Positions 20,729 to 32,667 of a stretch of DNA of 64,000 nucleotides are shown piece after piece. A model generated the notes under the pieces. The model saw only the letters and a list, made by a program, of their open reading frames with translations, made no database searches and had not been told where the DNA came from. The stretch is from Pseudorasbora parva (lineage: Eukaryota; Chordata; Actinopteri; Cypriniformes; Gobionidae). Position numbers and translations under genes: made by a program. The first letter of the stretch is position 1; each line of letters starts with the position of its first letter. Where the stretch lies: contig NC_090185.1 in the NCBI RefSeq assembly GCF_024679245.1, forward strand, positions 29,944,670 through 30,008,669, given 5' to 3'.

Positions 20729-20984
20729 ACGAAATTAAAAAAACATCAGAAACCAGTGAAACGATTTTTAAAAATAAAATTAGCTTCATGATAAATCTTT
20801 GCTTTATTTCCATTTAAAATACATTAAAGAGAAATGCAAACGTATCCATTATAGAGCTACTCTGTACACAACTGCGCGCGACAAACGCTGCCTGTGTGAA
20901 AGCAAAAAGTGCGCGCTGCTTTACCCACGCGCTGCTTCGGCCCTGCTTACGCGTGCAGTGTGAAGCCGGCGTTATTATCATAAT

Positions 20985-21495
20985 GCTTCTGGTTTTAGTC
21001 ATTTTTATCTCCAATCATCTGTCTGTCATATCTCCACATTAATTCATCAATAAAAGAAAATCTTAGATTATCATCATCAATAGTGAGAAAAGACTGTAAA
21101 ACATATCTTGTTAAATTTAGAAAGAAAATCACCGTGAAAAAATACAGTTCATTACCAGTTTTACAGGATGCCAAACTATATTTCATAAAGTGGTATAATG
21201 TTACTACTTTAACTTTAAAATTTTGTCTTTTCCTTAATGTAAAAAAAACCCAAAAAACACCATAATAATGCAGGTGGCACATCCTTCCGTCTGATGCAAC
21301 ACTGAACCGCAGTGAAATAATAACTGTTCCAAGCAGTGAACTAATAAATGTCCTCAGACTTACATGAGGATGAGACTGAAGCTTCTTTCTTAAACTCCTC
21401 TGAGGAAGCGTTGTGTTCTGGATCCTGATCCTCAAGTCAAACATTTCTCTGAATGACGTCTCATATATTCCTGCTGTCATTGAGTCTTTAATACT
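20985..21495 (-). pseudogene. Decayed gene copy 2 (inverted)
   Basis: On the minus strand this repeats the second exon and following intron of the 770-1885 copy. The exon peptide includes SIKDS, TAGIYETSFREMFDL and LPQRSLRKKLQSHPH and ends at the CAT/GTAAGT donor. The open frame of about 160 residues only persists because it runs through intron sequence. No counterpart of exon 1 is seen upstream on this strand, so the copy is partial. The family is not recognised. Confidence 0.5.
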
Positions 21496-21588
21496 CTGTC
21501 TCGTGCCCTTTAAAGATGCCCTTTAAGATCATTTACTGGAAGTTTGTAACATATAGAGATGCATTTAGGGAGTGACACCTTAACCTAT

Positions 21589-23130
21589 TGTAACCCAGAT
21601 TGATTACAAATAAGAATTAAGAAAGGAAAAATATAGTAAGCCAGAGATGTTACTAAAAAAAAAAGCGAAGAGTAAAATAACTGAATTCGGTAATGCAGAA
21701 ATAACTGAATTTTCGGAAATGCAGAGTTAAAACTTTTATTTTATATAAATCATCTACAAGTGTTTTTCTTTTTGCTGTTATTTTTCTTATATTGTGAATG
21801 TAACTTGTATATACTGTATTTGAGTGTTGTGTTCCCTTTAAGGGAGTGTGAGTTAGAGTTCACTGTCGACCTATCAGGCAAAGGGAACACAAAGGAAGCG
21901 GATGACGTCAGGAGCACGCGGGGAAAGAGAGACGGAGATGCAAGCACAGAGAGATCGGCAGAGATATTTTTAGAGTGAAAACAACAGTGATTGTGAGTTA
22001 AACTAGACAGCGCGTCTGGAAAGATCTTTATTTTGTTTAGACTGAGCTATATTTTGTTGACACAAGTGATTTTGAGTTATTTTTGAGTGTTTTCATCGTG
22101 AACACGGCGATGACGCAGACTGAATTCATCACCGCGTTGATCCAAATGGCGAGCCTCCCACCCTTGACTAAAATGAAACCAACGGATTTCCCCGACGATC
22201 ACTGCTCATTTTTCCCCGGATGGAGAAAAATACCTGTGCTGGATGACAGAGTGCACTGACATCACACTCTGTTCCCTTCTCACGCAACAGTTTTCTGTTC
22301 TTTCCGTTCAACACAACGGTAGGCCTGAACTATTCCATCTAACGTCTCACTGGGGTATGGACGATTGTTTTCCCCCTTGACTTCAGAAACATAGACTGGT
22401 ATTTGAAAATACACTTCTGAAGCTTTTCATCATTGGACTGTTGAATTATTTCTTTATCATTTATTCACTGTTATTGCCCTGTACTGATTTATTTTGAAGA
22501 TAAGGGGTTATTGTGTGGAATAATTGAAATGTGATTTTTATTTTTGTTTTGTTTAATTTCTGTGAGTTGAATTGTGAATTTGAGGATCATTATTCAAATT
22601 ACTGAATATAAAAGAGTTATTAAACCAGTGTAGATTTCAATTAAGAAACCTAATACCTAAAATGGAATTAAAATAATTAGAAACTAAAAGATAAATAGGT
22701 GGAAGAAAAAAGAAATTAAACTAGGTGTCAAACTTGAAGTAATACTATACATCTAGCTTTAAAACAAGAAATTAAAAAGGAATATAACTCTAAGAAAGAA
22801 AAGGAGAAAACCCAGAAACCAGTTCAATTGTTTTTTATTTTATTGACAGTCAGTAATTTCATTGTATTCCATTGATACGTTTTACTTTTCTGCTGTTTCA
22901 TTTTTTCCTGGAAGAGAAATAATTTGTTCATTTCTTTAATCATTTATCACTTTTTATTAATATAAATCTTTCAACATAATTTGAACTTACCTTTGTTGTC
23001 TGTCTGTTCTTTAAATCTCTCACTACTACTCCCTACGAACCTAGAGTACTGGTCCACATTTTCCCTTTGTACGACTCACCTGGGTGCCCATTAAGCCATG
23101 GTATCCAGTTGACCTGAAGGGGGCGCTACA
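21589..23130 (+). repeat. 5' LTR of the older Gypsy element
   Basis: 1542 bp, TGTAACCCAGATTG...GGGGGCGCTACA. Differences from the right LTR include AAGCGAAGAG/AAGAGAAGAG, CGGTAATG/CGGAAATG and a 2-base length difference near CCTCCCACC. The bases just downstream (TTTGGCGAGCCAGCCAGGA) occupy the primer-binding position; I do not recognise the tRNA. Confidence 0.93.
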
Positions 23131-23215
23131 GCTTTGGCGAGCCAGCCAGGAGTAGTAAGTAGAGAGATTCTTTACTAGTAAACAGACAGATATAAAGAGA
23201 CACTGCACTGTGAAA

Positions 23216-24925
23216 ATGGAAGTCATTGAGTAAGAGAACGTTAAGGTTCCAAACTCCCTTATTGTAAGTGGTATAACAAATACAGAGAGAGATAATGATC
23301 TGACTGAGCATTTCAGCAGATATGGGCACATTGGCAGGATTGTTCGCATTGACAGCCCTGAGTCGGCATATCACAAAAATGTCATAATTGAGTATGAGAG
23401 TGGAAGTGCACTGCAGAACTTAGAGCCTCAGCTGCCATTCATTTTTGAAAGCCCACATCAGCCCAATCACAAGTATGAGATTAAGGCTTTGTCCAGTATC
23501 TATGTGCAAACTGTCACAAGTAGCGCAACCAAGGGCTATATGGACGAATTGAAACGCATTGCAAAGCTAAGTGGTAAATCTTTTGAGGAACTCTTAAAGG
23601 AGGAGCTTTCAAAATGCAGAGAACCAGTATATCAGAATAAAGATGACTCTGGAAGAACTCTTCAACCACCTAACCTTGCAAATGCCATTCCTGAGATCCA
23701 GACAGTTTTTCCTCAGGTCAATCCAGTTCAAGGGAACCGGGAAACACTAACTGATGCTGCGTTTGTTCCATTGGCCAGAATGCCTGTTCCTAATGTGAAC
23801 CCTCCAGAAGTGCAGCGTGTCGTAGTTGAGCATATTGTGAAGAGCGAAGATGCTGCTTCCCACATGCACACTCCTCTCAAGCTAAGGTTCTTTTCTGGAA
23901 GGTCCCCTCGTCCAGGAAATGAGGTGGATTATGATACATGGAACAATAGTGTGGAACTCATGCTACAAGATCCTGCTGTTTCTGATTTAGTCAGATCCCG
24001 AAAGATCCTTGACAGCCTTTTGTCTCCTGCAGCAGACATTGTGAGGACGTTGGGTTCACATGCTACACCCAGAGCGTATCTTGATCTTTTAGATTCAGCT
24101 TTTGGAGCCATGGAGGATGGCGACGAGTTGTTTGCTAAATTTTTGAACACACTGCAGGATGCAGGAGAAAGACCATCCCAGTTCTTACAACGTCTGCAAG
24201 TAGCTTTGACGCTGGCCATAAGAAGAGGTGGTGTGTCTTCTAGTGAAGCTGACCGATACTTGCTGCGACAGTTCTGTAGGGGTTGTTGGGACAATGCCCT
24301 CATTTCAGAGTTTCAGCTTGAACAAAAGAAAACTGATCCCCCTCCTTTCTCAGAACTTTTACTGCTCTTGCGCACAGCAGAAGACAAGCAAAGCACAAAA
24401 GAGTTCCGTATGAAAAAGCATCTAGGCTCATCAAAACAGTGCACTACTACTTACTCCCTGTATGCTTCCTCGGATGAGGGGGTGTCGACTCAAACGTCTG
24501 TTTCTGACTTGAAGAAGCAAATTTCAGTGCTTCAAGACCAGGTGGAGAGCTTAAAGAAGGCCAAAGAGCAAACCAAGGATTCTCACGATAGTAGGGTTCG
24601 TGACTTGCAAAAACAAGTAGCGGAGTTGCAGAGTCACATTGTTGCTGTTAAGCCAGCCAAGTCGGCACATGTTAAATCCACTGCAAAGATGACCAAATCA
24701 CAGTCTGTGCAAACAAACTTGAGTGACGGTTCCCACAGCTTTTCTCCAAAACAACTGAGTAAACCTAAACCCTGGTACTGTTTTCGCTGTGGTGAGGATG
24801 GCCACATTGTCTCGTCTTGTGATAATGCAGCAAATCCTGCTCTGGTAGCCTCCAAAAGAAAGCTTCTGAAAGAGAGACAGTCTACCTGGGAGACACTAGT
24901 GGGGTCATCCCACCTGCCCCTTTAA
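23216..24925 (+). pseudogene. gag: Gypsy gag with PNMA-like N-terminal RRM fold, early stop
   Basis: The reading frame begins at the ATG at 23216 but meets TAA at codon 6 (23231-23233). It is otherwise open to 24925, with the next in-frame ATG at 23489 (478 residues). The first part (SLIVSGITN...EHFSRYGHIGRIVRI...VIIEYESGSAL) has the pattern of the RRM-like N-terminal domain of PNMA proteins. A capsid-type middle follows (RFFSGRSPRPGNEVDYDTW), then a coiled coil (KKQISVLQDQVESLKKA) and a CCHC knuckle, CFRCGEDGHIVSSC, near 24777-24820. PNMA genes are known to derive from Gypsy Gag. Starting at 23489 would lose most of the RRM-like part. Confidence 0.85.
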
Positions 24926-24930
24926 ACTAG

Positions 24931-26012
24931 AACCAGCTCAAGTTGAGGGACAAACGGGGGCTGAAACGTGTATCAGGGGTCCCGAAGAGTATAAGAGCAA
25001 AAGTTGCAATTGGCATGTGCGCACCAGAAACAAAGCATTTGTTCTGCCAAAGGGATTGGTTGGAGCAAAGTGCACAGCTGAAATCCTTATTGCAGGTCAA
25101 AATATGCAATTGTCTTCTCGATACAGGCTCACAGGTGACCACAATTTCACAGATATATTATGAGCAGAATTTGTCCCATTTGGAAATTAAGCCTCTTGAA
25201 CATCTTCTTGAGGTGGAGGCAGCAAATGGCCAGTTCGTTCCTTATCTTGGGTATATCGAGATTGATGTAGTGTTCCACAAGGATTTCCTCGGAGCTGAAA
25301 CCAAGATTTCCACACTTGCTTTGGTCACTGCAGATACCAGCGGTAGTGCTCAATCTTCTGTTCTTATAGGCACAAACACCCTTGACTTAGCCTATGAGAA
25401 TCATTCTCGTTCAGAGCATATGGGATCTTGTCAGACCTTATCTAATGGTTTCAAAGCCATTCTGAATGTTCTTGGACAAAGATTCAAGCAAAAATCCAAT
25501 AGCTTTGTTGGGTCTGTGCGAGTTATGGGTACCAAGCCTGAAGTTGTTCCTGCCGGAAAAACTCTTGTTCTTGAAGGCTCGATTAGTACACAAGACCTGT
25601 CTTCTGATAAATGGGTTCTTATGGAGTCACCTTCTGATTCTTCTCTGCCAGGAGGTCTTTTGTGTACCTCTTGTCTTGTCACACTTCCTCCGAGAACATC
25701 CCGTAAAATCCCAGTGATCCTGAAAAATGAAACTGAGCATGACATTCTAGTCCCTGGAAAAAGTGTCATTGCAGAATTACATTCGCTGCAAAGTGTGATG
25801 ACAAAAGAAGCTGCAATGGGGAGTAACAACCAGATGGAAGCCGTTCAGCCTTTCCCTATTGATTTTAGTGAATCACCAATACCTGGGGAGTGGAAGGACA
25901 GAATTTCACAAAAACTGTGGTCAATGCCAGAAGTTTTTGCCCTTCACGATCTTGACTTCGGTAGGACAGAGAAGGTGACACATCGCATACGGCTACATGA
26001 TGAAACCCCTTC
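24931..26012 (+). pseudogene. pro: Gypsy protease and spacer region, frameshifted from RT
   Basis: The frame opens after TAG at 24928-24930 and lacks an ATG start; it is -1 relative to gag and begins 6 bases after the gag stop. The aspartic protease motif CLLDTGSQVTTIS lies near 25113-25150. A long linker follows (PRTSRKIPVILKNET), ending HRIRLHDETP just before RT. At about 26010 the RT frame takes over by a one-base shift, and the protease frame then runs on to a stop at 26082. This is probably an indel, though a programmed shift cannot be excluded from one copy. Confidence 0.8.
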
Positions 26013-26615
26013 AAACAAAGAGCTCGGCCAGTACACCCTCAGGATTATGATGCAGTTCGCAAGCACCTGCAGGAGTTATTAGATGCTGGTGTCATTCGGG
26101 AATCGGAGTCCTCTTTTTCCTCACCTATTGTAGTCGTTCGGAAGAAAAATGGGGATGTCCGACTTTGCATCGACTACCGCAAACTCAACCTGCAAACAAT
26201 AAAAGATGCTTATGCCCTGCCAAACTTAGAGGAAACCTTTTCTGCTCTCACTGGTTCACGCTGGTTTTCTGTTCTTGATCTCAAGTCTGGATACTACCAG
26301 ATCGAGGTAGAGGAGTCAGATAAGCATAAGACGGCTTTTGTCTGCCCTCTAGGATTTTGGGAGTTTAACAGAATGCCACAGGGGGTCACAAATGCTCCCA
26401 GTACTTTTCAAAGACTGATGGAGAGGTGCATGAGCGATATCCATCTGAAAGAGGTTGTTGTTTTCCTCGACGATTTGATAGTGTTTTCAGACACATTAGA
26501 GGAACACGAGCGCAGATTGTTGAGAGTGTTGCATCGGTTGAAGGAATATGGCTTAAAGCTCTCTCCAGAAAAATGCAAATTTTTCCAAACCTCTGTAAAG
26601 TACCTGGGACACATT
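26010..26615 (+). pseudogene. pol: Gypsy reverse transcriptase, 5' part
   Basis: This frame encodes RT from the segment before VIRESESSFSSPIVVVRKKN through RLCIDYRKLN, PQGVTNAPSTFQRL and the catalytic FLDDLIVFSD near 26462-26491, to KFFQTSVKYLGHI. It is then cut by the Harbinger-like insertion at 26616. The insertion plus its 3-base TSD totals 1266 bases, a multiple of 3, so the downstream pol frame is unchanged in register but now separated. Confidence 0.85.
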
Positions 26616-27878
26616 GGCACTCATTTATCAATCTTGCGTAGAAACTGGTGTATATGTTGGCGTAAGATTATGCTTACACTCCTCTCACCGCCTGATTTAT
26701 GAAGCTGTGCGTACCTCTGCAATCCAGGTGTACGCAATACTTGCCCTTGATAAATGTGGCGGCTGAAAACGATCGTCATTAGAATAACACGCCCCTATAT
26801 ATTCAAGTCTCCGCCTCCCCCACGCCCTCGTTTTACGCCATGGACAAACAAAAGACGGCAAAGAAGCGAAACTTCTCCGACATGGAGATCGGGCGTGCTC
26901 AATCATCTCACTAGTTCACTAGTCAGGGCACTGACTAGGACATAAGTCAATGGGCTGACTCCCTGATCAGTGCTCTGACTACTGAACTAGTGAGATGATT
27001 GAGACGCGCCCATCGAGACCATCACCAGGGAAGTGGAAAAAAAAACTAAATTGTTTTATTTGGGAGTTTAAAGAGTGGGATTAAAGACACCTACAAAAAC
27101 AAAATATGGACCCAAATTCCGAGTAGCCACTCTTAATAGAGTGGAGGCTGAGAAGCGCACTCCAGCAGTTTAAATAGCTGTTTGGATGATAAATTACCAT
27201 CACAATGCATTATTTTACAGCACGTTTTGAAACAATTAGCATTTAATTTCGTATCACGGCACATGTATTGGGGTACAATAGTGATGATGATGTGATGTGG
27301 AGTAAGATTCATTCACATTAATAATTACATGACAATTTGTAATATTCTTATTCTTATTATTATGATTATTATTCTTAATGACGCTTGTTATTTAGAAAAA
27401 GATTATTATTATTATTTAAAAGAAGAAGGTCATTTTTATTATTTTGTCAGTCTGAATTATTTTAGTCCCAGTCCGTGCGCAGCTGGCCGGGCCTAACCCT
27501 GAACCGTCAGATGAAGCGCACAGGCTCGCGACTGGAGGAATACATATGCCTACAAATCAAACGCTTTGGTAAAGTCACACAAATTAAACATTGACGTTCA
27601 TGTTGCACAAAAATAAACACTGAATGTTGTCGTTGTGGTTTTTAACAGTGGGTCATATAGCATATCTTGTCAGTGCGTTTTGTGGTGTTAGGAATTGTTT
27701 TTCTGTGCATTTTCGCACTAACTCCAAACATGCGTACACCACCTCCTGAGCTGGCATAGGATTTGAGCGTGCCGTACGCCAACGTCCATATTGATAAATC
27801 TCAAAGTCACCGTGGGTTTGGGTGTACGCAAGGTGTACGCTGGAAATTTGGTGTACGCACTTTTGATAAATGAGGGCC
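26616..27878 (+). mobile_element. Harbinger-like transposon inserted in the Gypsy RT
   Basis: The 16-bp ends GGCACTCATTTATCAA (26616) and GGCCCTCATTTATCAA in reverse complement (ending 27878) are inverted. An exact 3-bp TSD, ATT (26613-26615 and 27879-27881), interrupts the coding sequence. A 3-bp TSD fits PIF/Harbinger, although the usual target is TWA. Inside, the ATG at 26840 begins a peptide (KQKTAKKRNFSDMEI) like the start of the Myb/SANT-like protein that Harbinger elements carry. It resumes after a nested insertion (ETITREVEKK, then SGIKDTYKNKIWTQI). No DDE transposase is present, so the element is non-autonomous. Confidence 0.75.
26891..27011. mobile_element. Nested hairpin MITE inside the Harbinger Myb-like gene
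   Basis: Two arms of about 48 bp (GGGCGTGCTCAATCATCTCA... and its near reverse complement ending ...GATTGAGACGCGCCC) surround a loop of about 20 bases. ATC lies on both sides (26888-26890 and 27012-27014), a 3-bp TSD consistent with insertion between the codons for MEI and ETI. The whole unit is a near-perfect foldback. Confidence 0.7.
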
Positions 27879-29804
27879 ATTGTGTCTAGAAATGGTGTGG
27901 AGACAGACCCTGAAAAAGTGGAGGTGCTGAAAAGTTGGCCGGTCCCAAAGAATCTAAAAGAGCTACGTTCGTTCTTAGGTTTCTCAGGATACTACAGGAG
28001 GTTTATTCAAGACTATGCCATGATTGTGAAGCCTTTGAACGATTTGACCTCTGGGTATCCACCACTCAAAAAGGGCTGCAAATCCAAGGACAAGAAAGAC
28101 TATCATAATCCTAAAGATCCTTTTGGAAGCCGTTGGTCTGAGAGCTGTCAGCAGGCATTTGAAGCGATCATTGAAGCACTTACTACTGCTCCAGTGCTTG
28201 GTTTCGCTGATCCGAAACTTCCATATGTTTTACACACTGACGCAAGCACTGTAGGGCTAGGAGCAGCCTTATATCAAGAGCAGGACGGGCTGTTGAAAGT
28301 AATCGCATATGCCAGTCGAGGTCTTTCCCGGTGTGAGGCCCGTTATCCAGCTCATAAGCTGGAGTTCTTGGCCCTTAAGTGGTTGATCACTGAGAAGTTC
28401 AATGATTACTTGTATGGTAACGAGTTCATCGTTGTTACTGACAGTAATCCTTTGACGTATGTATTGACCTCAGCGAAGCTGGATTCAACAAGCTACAGAT
28501 GGCTCTCAGCTCTTTCGACTTTTTCTTTCAAACTGAAATACAGAGCTGGAAAACAGAATCTGGATGCTGACAGTCTGTCCAGACTTCCTCATGGTGGTTT
28601 GAGAAATGATGTCACGTCTCAGAAGGAGCAGGAGCGAATCCGTCAATTCACCTTGAATCACCTACTTGATGATGATGTTTGCACTGTACCTGCTGAGGTT
28701 ATTCAGGCCACATGCGATAAGCACACTGTTCATCATAATTCAGTTGGATGTAGTGATTCTCCTTTTGCTTTGGTCGAATCCCTTGCCATGCAGGTAGATG
28801 CAATCCCATGCAGTTTTGATCATAATGAGGTCTGTGATGGTGTCCCTATAATCCCAACCTTTGGAGAAGATGACTTGAAGGAAAAGCAAAGATCTGACCC
28901 CATCATTCGTGAGGTTATTCAGCAATTAGAAACTGGGAAAACTATTCCTCCTTCTGTAAGGAAAGAGTTACCTACCCTTCCTATGATGATACGGGAGTTA
29001 AAGAAGCTGGAATTGCGAAACGGAATCCTCTATCGGAAAAGACAGGACGGAGAGCATATTCAATACCAATTGGTTCTTCCTGAATCTTTGCGTGGCTTGG
29101 TTCTGACATGTTTACATGATAAAATGGGACATTTGGGCATAGAGCGCACACTGGATCTTGCAAGATCAAGGTTCTATTGGCCTAGAATGGCTGCGGATGT
29201 GGAGAGAAAGATCAAAACATGCTCTAGATGTGTGTGTCATAAGTCCTTACCCGAGAAAGAAGCTCCTTTAGTCAACATCCAAGTGACTCGACCTCTTGAG
29301 TTGGTATGCATGGACTTTTTGTCTATTGAACCAGATTCCAAAAACACCAAGGATGTGCTAGTTATCACAGATTTCTTCACCAAGTATGCAGTTGCTGTTC
29401 CTACTTCCAACCAGAAGTCACGTACAGTGGCTAAAGCTCTTTGGGAGAATTTCATAGTCCATTATGGGATCCCCGAAAAGTTGCATAGCGACCAGGGAGC
29501 TGACTTTGAGTCAAAGACTATAAAAGAGCTTTGTGAACTGATGGGAATTCAGAAAATCAGGACAACCCCTTATCACCCCAGGGGAAATCCAGTTGAACGA
29601 TTCAACCGTACTCTCCTAAGTATGCTTGGTACGCTGAAAGAGTGTGATAAGGTGCATTGGAGTAGTTTTGTGAAGCCTCTCGTTCACGCATATAATTGTA
29701 CCAAACATGATTCTACTGGGTTCACCCCTTATGAATTAATGTTTGGAAGGCAGCCACGGTTACCTGTTGACTTTTCGATGTTCCTCAGAACAGAGAGCAG
29801 TTGA
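27879..29804 (+). pseudogene. pol: Gypsy RT end, RNase H and integrase
   Basis: Pol continues after the insertion: RT thumb and connection (LRSFLGFSGYYRRFIQDYA), RNase H (VLHTDASTVGLGAALY, VVTDSNPLTYVL), integrase zinc finger (HDKMGHLGIERT...CSRCVCHK) and integrase core with D in CMDFLSIE, D in LHSDQGADF and E in NPVERFNRTL. The frame stops at 29802-29804 after a probable frameshift near 29780, because the related downstream sequence continues one frame over from 29801. Sequence before 27879 in this open frame belongs to the inserted transposon. Confidence 0.88.
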
Positions 29805-30850
29805 AGACACATTCACAGTATGTGAGTGCTTTGAAGTCTAGGTTGCAGGAAACGTATGACTTAGCAATGAAAAATGCTGCTAAAGTTGGAGAGAGGAACA
29901 AAGCTCGTTTTGACAAGCATGTACTTGAATCCACCCTGGATATTGGAGATAGGGTTCTAGTTAGAAATGTTCGCCTGAGAGGTAAACATTAACTGGCTGA
30001 CAAATGGGAATCACTTGTATATGTTGTTGTGAGCAGGGCAGGTGATCTTCCTGTGTATACTGTCAAACCCGAAGGTAAAGATGGTCCTTCAAGAACGCTT
30101 CACAGAGACCTTTTACTACCTTGTGAATTGTTGCAGTCACCTGAAGAGGTAGTTGATTTACCCAGGACTCGGAAACGTCCACCAACTCGTAGAAATCCAA
30201 GTAATGAGGTACAAGAGGAGCTGAATTCTGACTCTGATGACGATATCGGCTTAGAACTGCTGAATCGAAATCCTCCAGCCTGTACAAGCACTAGATTCAT
30301 TGAGGTCTATGAAACTGAAAAAAGTTCACTGAATGATGTTTCCTTGATCCCTGTTCAGGACTCTGTTGAAAACATTCCAACTGATGACTCTACTGCCAAC
30401 CATTTACCTGTGTCAGAGCACTGTATGATTGAAGGTATACCTACCTTGAATTACTTACCTGTTGATGATCCAGAGGTTGTAGAGCCTGATGTTACTGAAA
30501 ATGTACCTCCAGATGTTTCTGATGTGCCCATTGATCAGATTGTACTTGTAGAGGAAACAGAAAGAGTCTGTGAGCATGAAACTGCACAAGAGCAAAGTAA
30601 AGACGATGGCAACTCAATCAGAAAGTCTACTAGAGTTAAACAGAAACCACGAATGTTCACTTACCCTGAATTGGGTAATCCTTTAGTTTCAATAGTACAG
30701 TCTCTTTTCCAAAGTCTTAGTACAGCTGTGACTGACTCTATTATGGAAAGCAGTTTTACTAATTCACCTGAACCAGTAATGACACAACCTGTTAGTTGCA
30801 TGCACAGGGACGTGCATAGAGTTAATGGGGGAGGGTGTAACCCAGATTGA
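29801..30850 (+). pseudogene. pol: Gypsy pol C-terminal tail with in-frame stop
   Basis: The frame from 29801 (KTHSQYVSALKSRLQETYDLA) is the integrase C-terminal region and basic tail, with GDRVLVRNVRL. It has TAA at 29990-29992 between KH and LADKWE, then reopens in the same frame and is listed from 30029 to 30850. The distal part is acidic (NSDSDDDIGLELL) and ends inside the polypurine tract and LTR. No membrane or env-like segment is seen. Confidence 0.75.
30823..30835 (+). other. Polypurine tract of the older Gypsy element
   Basis: AATGGGGGAGGG directly precedes the right LTR, as expected for the plus-strand primer. Confidence 0.8.
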
Positions 30851-32379
30851 TTACAAATAAGAATTAAGAAAGGAAAAATATAGTAAGCCAGAGATGTTAC
30901 TAAAAAAAAGAGAAGAGTAAAATAACTGAATTCGGAAATGCAGAAATAACTGAATTTTCGGAAATGCAGAGTTAAAACTTTTATTTTATATAAATCATCT
31001 ACAAGTGTTTTTCTTTTTGCTGTTATTTTTCTTATATTGTGAATGTAACTTGTATATACTGTATTTGAGTGTTGTGTTCCCTTTAAGGGAGTGTGAGTTA
31101 GAGTTCACTGTCGACCTATCAGGCAAAGGGAACACAAAGGAAGCGGATGACGTCAGGAGCACGCGGGGAAAGAGAGACGGAGATGCAAGCACAGAGAGAT
31201 CGGCAGAGATATTTTTAGAGTGGAAACAAAAGTGATTGTGAGTTAAACTAGACAGCGCGTCTGGAAAGATCTTTATTTTGTTTAGACTGAGCTATATTTT
31301 GTTGACACAAGTGATTTTGAGTTATTTTTGAGTGTTTTCATCGTGAACACGGCGATGACGCAGACTGAATTCATCACCGCGTTGATTCAAATGGCGAGCC
31401 TCCCACCGAACCTTGACTAAAATGAAACCAACGGATTTCCCCGACGATCACTGCTCATTTTTCCCCGGATGGAGAAAAATACCTGTGCTGGATGACAGAG
31501 TGCACTGACATCACACTCTGTTCCCTTCTCACGCAACAGTTTTCTGTTCTTTCCGTTCAACACAACGGTAGGCCTGAACTATTCCATCTAACGTCTCACT
31601 GGGGTATGGACGATTGTTTTCCCCCTTGACTTCAGAAACATAGACTGGTATTTGAAAATACACTTCTGAAGCTTTTCATCATTGGACTGTTGAATTATTT
31701 CTTTATCATTTATTCACTGTTATTGCCCTGTACTGATTTATTTTGAAGATAAGGGGTTATTGTGTGGAATAATTGAAATGTGATTTTTATTTTTGTTTTG
31801 TTTAATTTCTGTGAGTTGAATTGTGAATTTGAGGATCATTATTCAAATTACTGAATATAAAAGAGTTATTAAACCAGTGTAGATTTCAATTAAGAAACCT
31901 AATACCTAAAATGGAATTAAAATAATTAGAAACTAAAAGATAAATAGGTGGAAGAAAAAAGAAATTAAACTAGGTGTCAAACTTGAAGTAATACTATACA
32001 TCTAGCTTTAAAACAAGAAATTAAAAAGGAATATAACTCTAAGAAAGAAAAGGAGAGAACCCAGAAACCAGTTCAGTTGTTTTTTATTTTATTGACAGTC
32101 AGTAATTTCATTGTATTCCATTGATACGTTTTACTTTTCTGCTGTTTCATTTTTTCCTGGAAGAGAAATAATTTGTTCATTTCTTTAATCATTTATCACT
32201 TTTTATTAATATAAATCTTTCAACATAATTTGAACTTACCTTTGTTGTCTGTCTGTTCTTTAAATCTCTCACTACTACTCCCTACGAACCTAGAGTACTG
32301 GTCCACATTTTCCCTTTGTACGACTCACCTGGGTGCCCATTAAGCCATGGTATCCAGTTGACCTGAAGGGGGCGCTACA
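30836..32379 (+). repeat. 3' LTR of the older Gypsy element
   Basis: 1544-bp copy of 21589-23130 with about ten visible differences. The element's right edge is GGGGGCGCTACA followed by the CTAT duplication. Confidence 0.93.
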
Positions 32380-32667
32380 CTATCTCACCATTTTACTTTT
32401 ATTATGTGTGGCAATAAAACTAACAAATTTAGTGTTGTTTGTACCAAGGTCTTGAACAATTTTTTTTTTTTTGTATAAAGCATAAAGAAACAGAACAGTG
32501 AACGAAATTCTAGGTCTTATTCTAGTTGGGAAATAATCATTTTGGGACTATTTGCAAATAATATTTGCGTCAAATATATTTAGTTTCGAGATTCTTCCTG
32601 TTAGTTAATAAATACATAGATCCGCTGTTAAAATTCAAATTCAAAGATGTTCAATGATTGTATATTA

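Larger units (their letters stand above)
21585..32383 (+). mobile_element. Older Gypsy retrotransposon with PNMA-like Gag, broken
   Basis: The element runs 21589-32379 with a 4-bp TSD, CTAT, at 21585-21588 and 32380-32383. The LTRs are about 1543 bp and differ at roughly ten visible positions, so it is older than the element at 7551. Gag, protease, RT, RNase H and integrase are recognisable in order on the plus strand. Gag has an early stop, the protease-RT junction and the pol 3' end are frameshifted, there is a further stop at 29990, and RT is split by a DNA transposon. It is not expected to be autonomous. Confidence 0.93.

Noticed and set aside
26612..27882. Reading the insertion TSD as 5 bp (CATTG)
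   Set aside because: It is possible because of the flanking bases, but a 3-bp ATT gives symmetrical 16-bp ends GGCMCTCATTTATCAA, which is the better solution.
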